From positions 132,648 to 196,647 of the forward strand of contig NZ_CABVPN010000015.1 in assembly GCF_902499115.1 (NCBI RefSeq): 64,000 bases of DNA. Reading direction: 5' to 3'. Shown piece after piece: positions 56,317-64,000 of this stretch. Position 1 is the stretch's first letter. Each line of letters opens with the position of its first letter. The position numbers and the translations under genes are program-made. Under the pieces are notes generated by a model, which worked only from the letters and a program-made list of their open reading frames with translations, did not search any database and was not told where the DNA came from. The DNA is from Burkholderia diffusa (GTDB lineage Bacteria; Pseudomonadota; Gammaproteobacteria; Burkholderiales; Burkholderiaceae).

Positions 56317-57504
56317 ATGAGCGCTGCAACTTTTCATTGGGACGATCCGCTGTTGCTGGACCAGCAACTGACCGAAGAAGAGCGGATGGTGCGCGATGCC
56401 GCGCACGCGTATGCGCGGGACAAGCTCGCGCCGCGCGTCACCGAGGCGTTCCGCCATGAACGCACCGACGCCGAGATCTTCCGCGAGATGGGGGAGATCG
56501 GCCTGCTCGGCCCGACGATTCCGGAAGAGTACGGCGGCCCCGGCCTCAATTACGTGAGTTACGGGCTGATCGCGCGCGAAGTCGAGCGCGTCGACTCCGG
56601 CTACCGCTCGATGATGTCCGTTCAGTCGTCGCTCGTGATGGTGCCGATCCACGAATTCGGCTCGGACGCGCAGAAGCAGAAATACTTGCCGAAGCTCGCG
56701 ACCGGCGAATGGATCGGCTGCTTCGGCCTGACCGAGCCGAACCATGGCTCCGACCCGGGCAGCATGGTCACGCGCGCGACGAAGGTGGCCGGCGGTTATT
56801 CCCTATCCGGCTCGAAGATGTGGATCACCAACTCGCCGATCGCCGACGTGTTCGTCGTGTGGGCGAAACTGGAAGAAAACGGCAAGGACGCGATCCGCGG
56901 CTTCATCCTCGAGAAGGGCTGGAAGGGCCTGTCAGCGCCGGCGATCCACGGTAAGGTCGGGCTGCGCGCGTCGATCACCGGCGAGATCGTCCTCGACGAA
57001 GTGTTCGTGCCCGAAGAGAACCTGATGCCGAACGTGAGCGGCCTGCGCGGCCCGTTCACGTGCCTGAACTCGGCGCGCTACGGCATTGCCTGGGGCGCGC
57101 TCGGCGCGGCCGAGTCGTGCTGGCACACCGCGCGGCAGTATGTGCTCGACCGCAAGCAGTTCGGCCGGCCGCTCGCCGCGAACCAGCTGATCCAGAAGAA
57201 GCTCGCCGACATGCAGACCGAAATCACGCTCGGCCTGCAAGGCGTGCTGCGTCTCGGCCGGATGAAGGACGAAGGCACGGCGGCCGTCGAGATCACGTCG
57301 ATCATGAAGCGCAACTCGTGCGGCAAGGCGCTCGACATCGCGAGGCTCGCGCGCGACATGCTCGGCGGCAACGGCATCTCGGACGAATTCGGCGTCGCGC
57401 GCCATCTCGTGAACCTCGAAGTGGTGAACACGTACGAAGGCACGCACGACATCCACGCGCTGATCCTCGGCCGTGCGCAGACGGGCATCCAGGCGTTCTT
57501 CTGA
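56317..57504 (+). CDS. gcdH: Glutaryl-CoA dehydrogenase
   Basis: A 395-residue acyl-CoA dehydrogenase that oxidises and decarboxylates glutaryl-CoA to crotonyl-CoA in lysine, tryptophan and glutarate breakdown. Typical regions are GEIGLLGPTIPEEYGG, GCFGLTEPNHGSDPGSM, KMWITNSPIADVFVVWA and the catalytic glutamate in NTYEGTHDIHALILGRA. The ATG at 56317 lies eight bases after AGGAG; upstream codons back to 56167 cover the operator region and are non-coding. Its CoA-transferase or permease partners are not adjacent. Confidence 0.94.
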   Translation: MSAATFHWDDPLLLDQQLTEEERMVRDAAHAYARDKLAPRVTEAFRHERTDAEIFREMGEIGLLGPTIPEEYGGPGLNYVSYGLIAREVERVDSGYRSMMSVQSSLVMVPIHEFGSDAQKQKYLPKLATGEWIGCFGLTEPNHGSDPGSMVTRATKVAGGYSLSGSKMWITNSPIADVFVVWAKLEENGKDAIRGFILEKGWKGLSAPAIHGKVGLRASITGEIVLDEVFVPEENLMPNVSGLRGPFTCLNSARYGIAWGALGAAESCWHTARQYVLDRKQFGRPLAANQLIQKKLADMQTEITLGLQGVLRLGRMKDEGTAAVEITSIMKRNSCGKALDIARLARDMLGGNGISDEFGVARHLVNLEVVNTYEGTHDIHALILGRAQTGIQAFF

Positions 57505-57558
57505 TCGTCCGGATGCGGCGTCGTACGCGGCAGTGCCGCGGCGTACGCGCAAAAAGAT

Positions 57559-57596
57559 ACGGCCCGCCCGGCATGACTGCCGGACGGGCCGTTTTT
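57559..57596 (+). terminator. Intrinsic terminator of gcdH
   Basis: A long stem (ACGGCCCG...CGGGCCGT with an inner CCGGC/GCCGG extension) is followed by TTTTTC on the plus strand, 55 bases after the gcdH stop. It also faces the convergent peroxiredoxin gene. Confidence 0.88.
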
Positions 57597-57650
57597 CATC
57601 GGATCCGCGCTTCGGGCCGCCGGCCCGGTACCGCGTTCACCCGCCGCTGC

Positions 57651-58289
57651 TTACTTGTTCGGCTGCGGCGTGAGGCGCAGGTACGGACGCACGGCGTTGA
57701 AGCCCTTCGGGAAACGCTTCTTCAGCTCTTCCGGATCCTGCAGCGACGGCACGATCACGACGTCGTCGCCGTCCTTCCAGTTGCCAGGCGTCGCGACCTT
57801 GTAGTTGTCGGTCAACTGCAGCGAGTCGATCACGCGCAGCACTTCGTCGAAGTTGCGGCCGGTGCTGGCCGGATAGGTGATGGTGAGCCGCACCTTCTTG
57901 TTCGGGTCGATCACGAACAGCGAGCGCACCGTCAGCGTTTCGTTCGCGTTCGGGTGGATCATGTCGTACAGCTGCGACACCTTGCGGTCCGCGTCGGCGA
58001 TGATCGGGAACCCGACGACGGTCGACTGCGTTTCGTTGATGTCGTTGATCCAGCCCTTGTGCGATTCGACGCCGTCGACCGACAGCGCGATCACCTTCAC
58101 GTTGCGTTTCTCGAATTCGCCCTTCAGCTTCGAGGTCAGCCCGAGTTCAGTCGTGCACACCGGCGTGTAGTCGGCCGGGTGCGAGAACAGGACGCCCCAG
58201 CTGTCGCCCAGCCACTCGTGAAACTTGATGGGGCCCAGGCTCGATTCCTGCTCGAAATCCGGTGCGATGTCACCAAGACGCAGACTCAT
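57651..58289 (-). CDS. 1-Cys peroxiredoxin (Prx6/LsfA type)
   Basis: A 212-residue thiol peroxidase reducing peroxides. The peroxidatic cysteine is C45 in PVCTTE; no second cysteine is present, which makes it a 1-Cys Prx6-type enzyme. The extended C-terminal domain (YKVATPGNWKDGDDVVIVPSL) also fits that class. It is monocistronic and converges with gcdH. The 318 bases between its start and the yqjD-like gene at 58608 show only an AT-rich patch near 58380-58430. Confidence 0.93.
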   Translation of the reverse strand: MSLRLGDIAPDFEQESSLGPIKFHEWLGDSWGVLFSHPADYTPVCTTELGLTSKLKGEFEKRNVKVIALSVDGVESHKGWINDINETQSTVVGFPIIADADRKVSQLYDMIHPNANETLTVRSLFVIDPNKKVRLTITYPASTGRNFDEVLRVIDSLQLTDNYKVATPGNWKDGDDVVIVPSLQDPEELKKRFPKGFNAVRPYLRLTPQPNK

Positions 58290-58607
58290 GATGTTCCCTC
58301 CTCGAACGATGCTGATTGAAACCGCGCCTTGGACGGCGCGGGACAGTCCATCAGCTTACGGGAAGCAATGGGCGACGCGAACGATTATTCTGTTTGATAT
58401 TCATACTTTTTTGTCATTTTTACCCGGTATCGGGACACGACCGACGGCCACAAGGGAAACTTTTCGCAGCATTTGTGGCTCTGTCAATGCTTACGAGTCA
58501 TTTACCATGTGGTCTTGCACCGCCGCCGCGTGTCTTCCCGGCTCGCCAGCAGGCAAGGGTTTCGCTACGATGTGAACCTGCAGCATGACAGCATGAAGGG
58601 AGTTGCA

Positions 58608-58910
58608 ATGTCGGAAATCAACAAGGAGAAGCTGATGTCGGATATCAAAACCGTTCTCGCGGACGCCGAGGATCTGCTCAAGCAGGCAGCGAGCAGCACG
58701 GGCGACCGTGCGGCCGAGCTGCGCGAGAAAGCCATGTCGCGCCTGAAACAGGCCAAGGAAAAGGCAACCGACGTCCAGGTCGTGGTGGTCGAGAAAGGCA
58801 AGAAGGCCGCGCGCGCGACCGACGACTACGTGCACGAGCATCCGTGGACGTCGATCGGCGTCGCTGCCGGCGTCGGCGTGCTGATCGGCCTGCTGATCAA
58901 CCGCAAGTAA
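58608..58910 (+). CDS. YqjD/ElaB-like DUF883 membrane-anchored protein
   Basis: A 100-residue protein with a charged helical body and one C-terminal hydrophobic helix (IGVAAGVGVLIGLLINRK). E. coli homologues YqjD and ElaB are inner-membrane tail-anchored proteins that bind ribosomes in stationary phase. The helical body includes KTVLADAEDLLKQAASSTGDRAAELREKA and DDYVHEHPWTSIGVAAG, the family landmark. The ATG at 58608 follows GAAGGGAG. It heads a yqjD-yqjE-yqjK-type cluster. Confidence 0.9.
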   Translation: MSEINKEKLMSDIKTVLADAEDLLKQAASSTGDRAAELREKAMSRLKQAKEKATDVQVVVVEKGKKAARATDDYVHEHPWTSIGVAAGVGVLIGLLINRK

Positions 58911-59034
58911 CGCGCTCAACGCCGTTCCGCCCCATGTGCCGCCCGGTGCGGCGTATGGGTGCCGAAGCCAGCCGGCGGTCCGCCCCCGGCCGGCTTTGCC
59001 CTAGCCGCTCATTGCGCGCACAAGCGCCTCATCC

Positions 59035-59424
59035 ATGACGACAGACACCCACCCGCAGCCGTCCGGCCAGGGACCGCTGCGCCGCCTCGTCGGCTCCGCG
59101 ATCGGCCTCCTGCAAACGCGCCTCGAACTGGTCGGCATCGAGCTCGCCGAGGAGAAGGAACGCCTGATGGGCGTGCTGTTCCTCGGGCTCGCGGCCATGA
59201 TGCTCGCGACGATGGCGCTCATCAGCCTGACCGTGCTCGTCACGATCGCGTTCTGGGACACCTATCGCTGGCAGTCGCTCGCGGCCATCACCGCGCTGTA
59301 CGCGATCGCGGGCATCGGATGTGCATTGAAAGCGCGTTCGGGCCTGCGCGACGCGCCGACCGTGTTCGAGGCGACGCTCGCCGAGCTCGATAAAGATCGC
59401 GAAATTTTCCGCGGCAAGCCGTGA
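59035..59424 (+). CDS. YqjE-like phage holin family membrane protein
   Basis: A 129-residue membrane protein with an N-terminal amphipathic region (LLQTRLELVGIELAEEKERLMG) and two hydrophobic helices, the second near YRWQSLAAITALYAIAGIG. It belongs to the holin III/YqjE family and takes its name from phage holins, with no evidence of lytic function. It follows the DUF883 gene by 124 bases and precedes the YqjK-like gene. Confidence 0.86.
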   Translation: MTTDTHPQPSGQGPLRRLVGSAIGLLQTRLELVGIELAEEKERLMGVLFLGLAAMMLATMALISLTVLVTIAFWDTYRWQSLAAITALYAIAGIGCALKARSGLRDAPTVFEATLAELDKDREIFRGKP

Positions 59425-59467
59425 ACGCAGTCGCGTTCCCCTCCCTCACCTACTTCGCCGACGCGCC

Positions 59468-59911
59468 ATGAGCCAGAACGTCACGGGCCATTCAACCCGC
59501 CCCCATTCGTCGCGATCGAACTGGAGCGCGTCGCAGCATCGCGCACTCCGCAAGGAATTGCTGATCCTGCGATCCGAGGTCGAACGGCTCGAGCTTGCCG
59601 AAGCCGCCGCCGAAATGCGCCACGCCGTCACGCGCTTCAGTTGGCTCAAGGTATTCGTCCCCGGCCTGTCGGGCACCGGCTTCAGCCAGTCCGCCAAGAA
59701 CCTGAACGCGAGCCTCGGCCAACTCGTCAACCAGTACCCGATGTTGAGTTCGCTCGCGTCGCTCGTGCTGGCGAAACCCATACGCTCGCTGCTACGCGCG
59801 AGCGCTGGCCCCGCGCTGAAATGGGGCTCCGTCGGCTTCGCTGCATGGGAGATCTACCGGATCTGGAAACAGTCGCGCGACGAGCGCAACCCTGCCACGA
59901 ACGACGACTGA
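59468..59911 (+). CDS. YqjK-like hypothetical membrane-associated protein
   Basis: A 147-residue protein of unknown function. It has a helical N-terminal part (ALRKELLILRSEVERLELAEAAAEMRHAVTRF), a middle GLSGTGFSQSAKNLNASLGQLVNQYPMLSSLASLVL region and a hydrophobic C-terminal stretch (WGSVGFAAWEIYRIW). Position behind yqjD- and yqjE-like genes is the main reason for the name. No catalytic motif is visible. Confidence 0.72.
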   Translation: MSQNVTGHSTRPHSSRSNWSASQHRALRKELLILRSEVERLELAEAAAEMRHAVTRFSWLKVFVPGLSGTGFSQSAKNLNASLGQLVNQYPMLSSLASLVLAKPIRSLLRASAGPALKWGSVGFAAWEIYRIWKQSRDERNPATNDD

Positions 59912-59974
59912 CACGCAATGACAGGCGCGCATGGGCCCGGCGCCGTTGCGCGTTTTCCGTGCGTGATCGCGTGA

Positions 59975-60427
59975 TCAACGCACGCTCCAGCATGTCCGCT
60001 CCCGTGCGTCGGCGTCCGCGTCGTTCGATCCCGCATTGCCTTTCGTCCCGTCCGCGCGCAGCGTGAAAGCACCGCATGCGTCGTCGCGCATCGGGCCTGC
60101 ATCGAGCGGGCGTGCAATGAGTTCGTAGGCCACCGGTGCATCGTCGCCGGCTGCTCGCCGCAGCGCGATGTCGTAGACCGCCTGCCCGTCCGGGGGCGCC
60201 TGCGAATATGCGTCTGGCAGCGTCCGTGGCGGCGCGCCGTCGAGCGTTTCGAGATACTGAGCCGCGCGGTAGAGCGCAGCGACCGCGGATGCGCGATGCA
60301 CACGCGCGACGTGCTCGCGATACGACGGGATACCCCACCCGGCAAGCGCGGCGACGATCGCGAGCACGATCATCAGTTCGAGCAACGTGAACGCCACCGA
60401 TCGGCGCAGCAATGGAGGCCGTTTCAT
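59975..60427 (-). CDS. Type IV pilin-like protein (PilE/minor pilin)
   Basis: A 150-residue prepilin. The leader MKRPPLLRRSVA is followed by the mature start FTLLELMIVLAIVAALAGWGIPSYREHV, with glutamate at position 5; the residue before the cleavage site is Ala rather than the usual Gly. Two cysteines in the C-terminal part (DACGAFTL, ERTCWSVR) can form the D-region disulfide. It is last in the minor-pilin operon, and its ATG overlaps the PilX-like stop by four bases. Confidence 0.85.
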   Translation of the reverse strand: MKRPPLLRRSVAFTLLELMIVLAIVAALAGWGIPSYREHVARVHRASAVAALYRAAQYLETLDGAPPRTLPDAYSQAPPDGQAVYDIALRRAAGDDAPVAYELIARPLDAGPMRDDACGAFTLRADGTKGNAGSNDADADARERTCWSVR

Positions 60428-60972
60428 CGATGAACCGCCGCGACGCGACGCCAGCGCTGTGCAACGATGCGTCCGTGTCGCACCGCGACCTGGCTCTGCA
60501 GCCAGACCACGCTTGACGCGTGGCCACCGACACCACGCGCGGTGACGAGGTAAGCACGACTCCCTCGAGGGCCGACACCTCGCCAGGCTTCGATCAGGCA
60601 ACGCGGCGGCTGGGCCGCCATCGGCCAGGATGCGAACGGCGCGAATGCTTCGGCGACACCCAGCGCGGTCACACGCCGCCACGCGTCCGGCTCGGCGGAT
60701 GACGCGAGCTCGTCGATGTACGGCGCCCCGCCTCGAAGCAATCGCGCCGTGCAGGCTGCGACCGCCGCATCGGCCGCGTGAAATGCAATCAGCCGGTCCG
60801 ACAATGCACGTGTGCGGCGCGATTCCGTCAATGCGGATTCGAACCATGTGCCGGTCAGCGCGGCGACCGCCGCGCCAACCGCGATCACGGCAGGCAGTGC
60901 AAGGCCTGCGTCGCGACGCCAGTGGCGGCTGGTGGACGGAAAGCGTGTGCGTGATGTTGTTCCGCTCAGCAT
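60424..60972 (-). CDS. PilX-like minor pilin
   Basis: A 182-residue protein with a hydrophilic leader, then DAGLALPAVIAVGAAVAALTGTWFESALTESRRTRALSDRLIAFHAADAAVAACTARLL, which follows the PilX pattern of a hydrophobic N-terminal helix plus the AFxAAdaAv segment. The usual GFTLxE site is not present, as in other PilX proteins. GAGGTCCCC precedes the ATG at 60972. It overlaps pilE by four bases and probably helps prime pilus assembly. Confidence 0.75.
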   Translation of the reverse strand: MLSGTTSRTRFPSTSRHWRRDAGLALPAVIAVGAAVAALTGTWFESALTESRRTRALSDRLIAFHAADAAVAACTARLLRGGAPYIDELASSAEPDAWRRVTALGVAEAFAPFASWPMAAQPPRCLIEAWRGVGPRGSRAYLVTARGVGGHASSVVWLQSQVAVRHGRIVAQRWRRVAAVHR

Positions 60973-61082
60973 GGGGACCTCACCGCGTGCCGCATGTCGC
61001 GGAACGCCACGGCGCGCTGCCTTGCAAGACCAGCCGCGATTCGCATTGCGAGCTGGTCGACGAATCGGTTCGCGTCGATCAT
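60966..61082 (-). CDS. Possible 38-codon gene bridging pilW and pilX
   Basis: A frame of 38 codons starts with an ATG that overlaps the pilW stop as ATGA and ends seven bases inside the pilX gene. The product begins MIDANRFVDQLAMRIAAG and ends RDMRHAVRSPC, with no signal or domain. It fills the only sizable gap in an otherwise overlapping operon, so it could be translated to carry ribosomes from pilW to pilX. It may also be chance. Confidence 0.3.
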   Translation of the reverse strand: MIDANRFVDQLAMRIAAGLARQRAVAFRDMRHAVRSPC

Positions 61083-61912
61083 CGCAACACCTCATGATCC
61101 TGCGCCGCATCACCCACGGGATCGGTGGATGCGACCGCGGCATTGCGCAACGCGACGATTCGATGCAGCGCCAGATGCGCGCGACCGTCCGACGAAACGG
61201 CCGTGCGGCCGTCGCAATCGACATGACGCGCGGGCCCGTGCGTCGGTTCGCCACGCGCACGCACGCATACATGCACGGCAACGACATCGCGCCAGTCGCC
61301 GCTGCCCATCGCCCCCGCGTCGACGAACTGCGCGGCTTCGCGACGGAGGTAACGCACGCGCAGTTGATCGATGCCGGACACGACGGGTTGCGGCGTACCC
61401 GGGCGCCCGCTTCCCTCGCAGTACAACTCGGGCTCACCCGTCGATGGGCTGACATGCGCGTCGAAACGATTTTCCACGAGCGGTCGCTCACCAGGAACGC
61501 CAACACCCTGCCCGAGACAATCCGACACCTGTGCCCCAGTCGTCGGCCACGTCGACACGGCATCGCCGACATACCGAACCAGCAATGCGTCCGACGCTGC
61601 GCGCATCGCTTCGCAGCGCACCTGCGCTCCATTGCCTCGCACGCGCCCCGCGGAACAGCCGAACACGGGCGGTAACGATGGCGGCCCTTCGACATCGAGC
61701 GGGCGAAACCCGGCCATCTGGATCTGCTCGCCGATCAGCATCAGTGCGGTCGCGGCCGCATCGCGCATCCGGAACCCGTCTTCCGCTCGCCGCTGCGCGA
61801 CGCGCTGGGCGTGATACAGCGCACCGGCAGCGGCAAGCACCAGCAGACCGACCGTCATCGCGATCATCACTTCGAGCAGCGTATGCGCGCGGCTGCGGCG
61901 TTCACCGTTCAT
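61079..61912 (-). CDS. PilW-like minor pilin
   Basis: A 277-residue prepilin. The leader ends RSRA and the mature part begins HTLLEVMIAMTVGLLVLAAAGALYHAQRVAQR, with histidine in place of the usual first phenylalanine. The long C-terminal domain has several cysteines (FGCSAG, VRCEA, SDCLG, LYCEG). It belongs to the PilW group that primes pilus assembly. The start at 61912 (MNGERRSRA) gives the most typical leader; 61918 is possible. It overlaps pilV by 11 bases. Confidence 0.83.
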   Translation of the reverse strand: MNGERRSRAHTLLEVMIAMTVGLLVLAAAGALYHAQRVAQRRAEDGFRMRDAAATALMLIGEQIQMAGFRPLDVEGPPSLPPVFGCSAGRVRGNGAQVRCEAMRAASDALLVRYVGDAVSTWPTTGAQVSDCLGQGVGVPGERPLVENRFDAHVSPSTGEPELYCEGSGRPGTPQPVVSGIDQLRVRYLRREAAQFVDAGAMGSGDWRDVVAVHVCVRARGEPTHGPARHVDCDGRTAVSSDGRAHLALHRIVALRNAAVASTDPVGDAAQDHEVLR

Positions 61913-62324
61913 CGGCATTGACCTCGGCCTCCCGAAACGGAATCCGCACGCACGACGGTGGCCCAACCGTTGCCCGCGCACTTTCACAGCGCGCCGATGT
62001 CAGCGCGTGGGCGTGAGCGTCACGCCAGCCGACCGTCACGTAGCGGACACCCGCCGGCCCATCGTCGAGCGCCGTCGTGCCGCCGGGCAACGATGCGGAC
62101 GCGAGCGCCGCGATGCCGTCGTCGGCGCCTGCCACTGCGTGCCGGCGCTCAATGCGAGCATCGGCCAGCCACAGCGCGCGTTCACGCCAGATCGTCGCCC
62201 GCTGCGCGCGCGTCATCGCAAGCTGGCTGCCGGCCACGGCCAGCATCACGGTTGCAAGTAGCGCGACAGCCAGCACCGCTTCGAGCAGCGACGTGCCGTC
62301 CATCGATTTGCGCGCGCGCTTCAT
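61902..62324 (-). CDS. PilV-like minor pilin
   Basis: A 140-residue prepilin with leader MKRARKSMDG and mature start TSLLEAVLAVALLATVMLAVAGSQLAMTRAQ, matching the PilV pattern GxSLLEVLVAL. The ATG at 62324 overlaps the fimT stop as ATGA; a start four codons upstream lies inside fimT. It probably forms part of the minor-pilin tip complex. Confidence 0.84.
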   Translation of the reverse strand: MKRARKSMDGTSLLEAVLAVALLATVMLAVAGSQLAMTRAQRATIWRERALWLADARIERRHAVAGADDGIAALASASLPGGTTALDDGPAGVRYVTVGWRDAHAHALTSARCESARATVGPPSCVRIPFREAEVNADER

Positions 62325-62896
62325 GCCGCTTCGCAACGACCGGTGACGACGCGCGCCCGGCCGCCTGCCGCGATCCGGACGCAGCGCGACACGCGTGTGT
62401 CGTCACCGGACAGCGTGCGCTGCGGACGCAACTCGAAACGTCTGATCCCGCCAAGCACCTGACCCGCCGGCGGAGCAAATGCCAGATCGTGCGCCGCCCC
62501 CGCGACAGCGATGTCGGCATCGCGCGGATAGCGCCGCAGCACGCGCGACCGTCCGTCGAACTGCCCGCTGACGATCCATCCGCACGACCATCCCGGCAGG
62601 TCGCACCGCTCGCCTGAACGCACGCAACCGCCGTCGCGCCCGGCCCTGCACAGCGTGACGCGCACGCCGAGACGTGTTGCTTCGGTGCGCGCGAACGACA
62701 GCGCGCCGAGCAACGCACGCGTGCGTGCATCCACACGTTCACGCATGTGCCACTGATCGAATGCAGGTGTTGCGTATAGCCCGATCGCGGCTGCGAGCGC
62801 GATCGCGATCGCGACCATCAGCTCGACGAGCGTAAAGCCGCCGCAGCGTCGCACGCGTTGTTCAACGCCCTGTCGGTGCAGTCCCATCGCCATCAC
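62321..62896 (-). CDS. FimT/GspH-like minor pilin
   Basis: A 191-residue prepilin that heads the operon. The leader ends RRCGG and the mature start is FTLVELMVAIAIALAAAIGLYATPAF, a canonical class with Gly at -1 and Glu at +5. The GspH-like domain contains LSFARTEATRLGVRVTLCR and four further cysteines. The first ATG is at 62896, and an ATG three codons later (MGLHRQG) is also plausible. About 144 bases separate it from the nrdR stop on the same strand. Confidence 0.86.
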   Translation of the reverse strand: MMAMGLHRQGVEQRVRRCGGFTLVELMVAIAIALAAAIGLYATPAFDQWHMRERVDARTRALLGALSFARTEATRLGVRVTLCRAGRDGGCVRSGERCDLPGWSCGWIVSGQFDGRSRVLRRYPRDADIAVAGAAHDLAFAPPAGQVLGGIRRFELRPQRTLSGDDTRVSRCVRIAAGGRARVVTGRCEAA

Positions 62897-63040
62897 CCTC
62901 CGTCAACGTGATGCGACGACTGTAGCGACGCAAGCAGACACGCGCCATTAGCCGAACGGCCGACTGGCGACATGCGATCGCGGCCGACACAATCGGCGCG
63001 AACTGAACCCACGGAGAAGACGATGAACGGACGCAGCGCG

Positions 63041-63520
63041 TCAGCGCTTACGCGGAGGTTTGGAGGGGGACGCGCGACGGAACTCTTCGATCACGTCGGC
63101 AAATTCGGAAACATCCTCGAACCGGCGGTAAACCGATGCGAAACGGACATAGGCGATCGTATCGAGGCCGCGCAACTCGTTCATCACGAGTTCGCCAAGC
63201 TTCTCGCTACGCACTTCACGCTCGCCGGTCGCGAGCAGTTGATATTCGATGCGGGCAACCGCCGCGTCGATCGCGTCAGCCGCAACCGGCCGCTTGCGCA
63301 GCGCGAGTTGCATGCTGGCGACGATCTTGCGACGGTCGAATTCCGTGCGGCTGCCGTCCTTCTTCACGACGGCCGGCAGGTTCAGCTCGACCCGCTCGTA
63401 CGTCGTGAAGCGCTTGTCGCAAGCCGAGCAACGACGGCGCCGACGAATCGCGGCGCCATCTTCGGACACACGCGAGTCGACGACCTGCGTGTCCTCGTGC
63501 CGGCAGAACGGGCAGCGCAT
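63041..63520 (-). CDS. nrdR: Transcriptional repressor NrdR
   Basis: A 159-residue zinc-ribbon and ATP-cone protein that represses ribonucleotide reductase genes when loaded with (d)ATP. The zinc ligands are C3, C6, C31 and C34 (MRCPFC and CSACDKRF), and the ATP-cone begins LPAVVKKDGSRTEFDRRKIVASMQLALRKRPV. It follows glyA by six bases, the usual glyA-nrdR order in Burkholderia. No NrdR box is visible in this window. Confidence 0.97.
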   Translation of the reverse strand: MRCPFCRHEDTQVVDSRVSEDGAAIRRRRRCSACDKRFTTYERVELNLPAVVKKDGSRTEFDRRKIVASMQLALRKRPVAADAIDAAVARIEYQLLATGEREVRSEKLGELVMNELRGLDTIAYVRFASVYRRFEDVSEFADVIEEFRRASPSKPPRKR

Positions 63521-63526
63521 GCTGGA

Positions 63527-64000
63527 TCAGCGATAAACCGGGAAACGCTTGGTCAGCTCGGCTACTTGCGCGCGCACGCGCTCGATCGTCGCTGCGTCTT
63601 CCGGGTTCTCGAGCACGTCGGCGATCAGGTTGCCGACCGTCTCCGCTTCCGCCGGGCCGAAGCCGCGCGTCGTCATCGCCGGCGAACCCAGACGGATCCC
63701 GCTCGTCACGAACGGCTTTTCCGGATCGTTCGGAATCGCGTTCTTGTTCACCGTGATGTGTGCCGCGCCCAACGCCGCTTCCGCCGCCTTGCCCGTGATC
63801 TTCTTCGCGCGCAGGTCCACCAGCATCACGTGGCTTTCCGTACGGCCCGACACGATCCGCAGCCCGCGCTTGACCAACGTTTCAGCCAGCACGCGTGCGT
63901 TCTCGACCACCTTCTCCTGGTAGGCCTTGAACTCCGGCGACAGCGCTTCCTTGAACGCCACCGCCTTCGCCGCGATCACGTGCATCAGCGGGCCGCCCTG
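63527..64000 (-). CDS. glyA: Serine hydroxymethyltransferase (5' end cut by window edge)
   Basis: The visible 157 C-terminal residues of a PLP enzyme that interconverts serine and glycine and supplies methylene-tetrahydrofolate. The frame continues to the right edge as QGGPLMHVIAAKAVAFKEAL, the conserved segment after the PLP lysine. Later landmarks are SHVMLVDLRAKKITGKAAEAAL and TSGIRLGSPAMTTRGFGPAE. The rest of the gene lies outside the window. It is cotranscribed with nrdR. Confidence 0.97.
   Translation of the reverse strand, partial: QGGPLMHVIAAKAVAFKEALSPEFKAYQEKVVENARVLAETLVKRGLRIVSGRTESHVMLVDLRAKKITGKAAEAALGAAHITVNKNAIPNDPEKPFVTSGIRLGSPAMTTRGFGPAEAETVGNLIADVLENPEDAATIERVRAQVAELTKRFPVYR

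Noticed and set aside
59035..59424. The holin-like gene as a prophage marker
   Set aside because: It belongs to the YqjE chromosomal family beside yqjD- and yqjK-like genes; no phage genes surround it.

Overview
The window reads as a chromosomal segment of a Burkholderia-type betaproteobacterium, most like the Burkholderia cepacia complex. It is very GC-rich, with long antisense open frames typical of GC-rich third codon positions. The core genes (groES-groEL behind a perfect CIRCE element, pyrB-pyrR-ruvX-yqgE, glyA-nrdR) and the homogentisate, xanthine dehydrogenase and glutaryl-CoA dehydrogenase clusters fit that group. There is no rRNA, tRNA, insertion sequence, prophage or CRISPR array. 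The assignment comes from reading the proteins, not from a search.

Layout. 1-4.2 kb: minus-strand pyrimidine and housekeeping genes (partial pyrB, pyrR, ruvX, yqgE), a remnant of a PilL/ChpA-type chemosensory protein, and rubredoxin. 4.5-7.6 kb: thiD, then groEL and groES. 7.9-11.2 kb: a SRPBCC protein, then a tightly coupled five-gene envelope-stress-like operon (secreted COG4315 protein, ECF sigma factor, anti-sigma factor, cupredoxin, LolA-fold protein). 11.5-13.7 kb: a secreted repeat protein built of about 43-residue tandem units. 14.2-18.4 kb: a divergent D-/basic-amino-acid locus (FAD dehydrogenase, binding protein, OCD-family reductase, YheO/DauR-like regulator) with two matching three-hexamer operator arrays. 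18.5-22 kb: FrnE-like oxidoreductase, drug efflux pump, TauE permease. 22-27.3 kb: two large lipoprotein hydrolases (S10 carboxypeptidase; 3-hydroxybutyrate oligomer hydrolase) and a BON protein. 27.7-31.4 kb: TAXI binding protein, HCCA-isomerase-like protein, LysR regulator, NTF2-like protein. 31.5-41 kb: purine catabolism (xdhA, xdhB, short xdhC, PucG-like aminotransferase) interleaved with transporters and an AraC regulator. 41.8-47.3 kb: LysR, D-lactate dehydrogenase, bluB and two MFS transporters. 47.5-53.4 kb: a five-gene operon for 3-hydroxyphenylacetate (or a similar phenolic acid) through homogentisate to fumarylacetoacetate cleavage. 53.8-58.3 kb: degenerate EAL protein, GFA protein, IclR-gcdH pair with paired palindromes, 1-Cys peroxiredoxin. 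58.6-59.9 kb: yqjD-yqjE-yqjK envelope genes. 60-62.9 kb: a minor-pilin operon (fimT, pilV, pilW, pilX, pilE types) without pilY1. 63-64 kb: nrdR and partial glyA.

The most unusual items are the PilL/ChpA remnant that has lost its phospho-histidine, the duplicated three-hexamer operator in the D-amino-acid locus, the ECF/cupredoxin operon, the tandem-repeat secreted protein, the short XdhC, the EAL protein without an EAL motif, and a hidden 38-codon frame bridging pilW and pilX. I did not find a clear new defence or mobile system.
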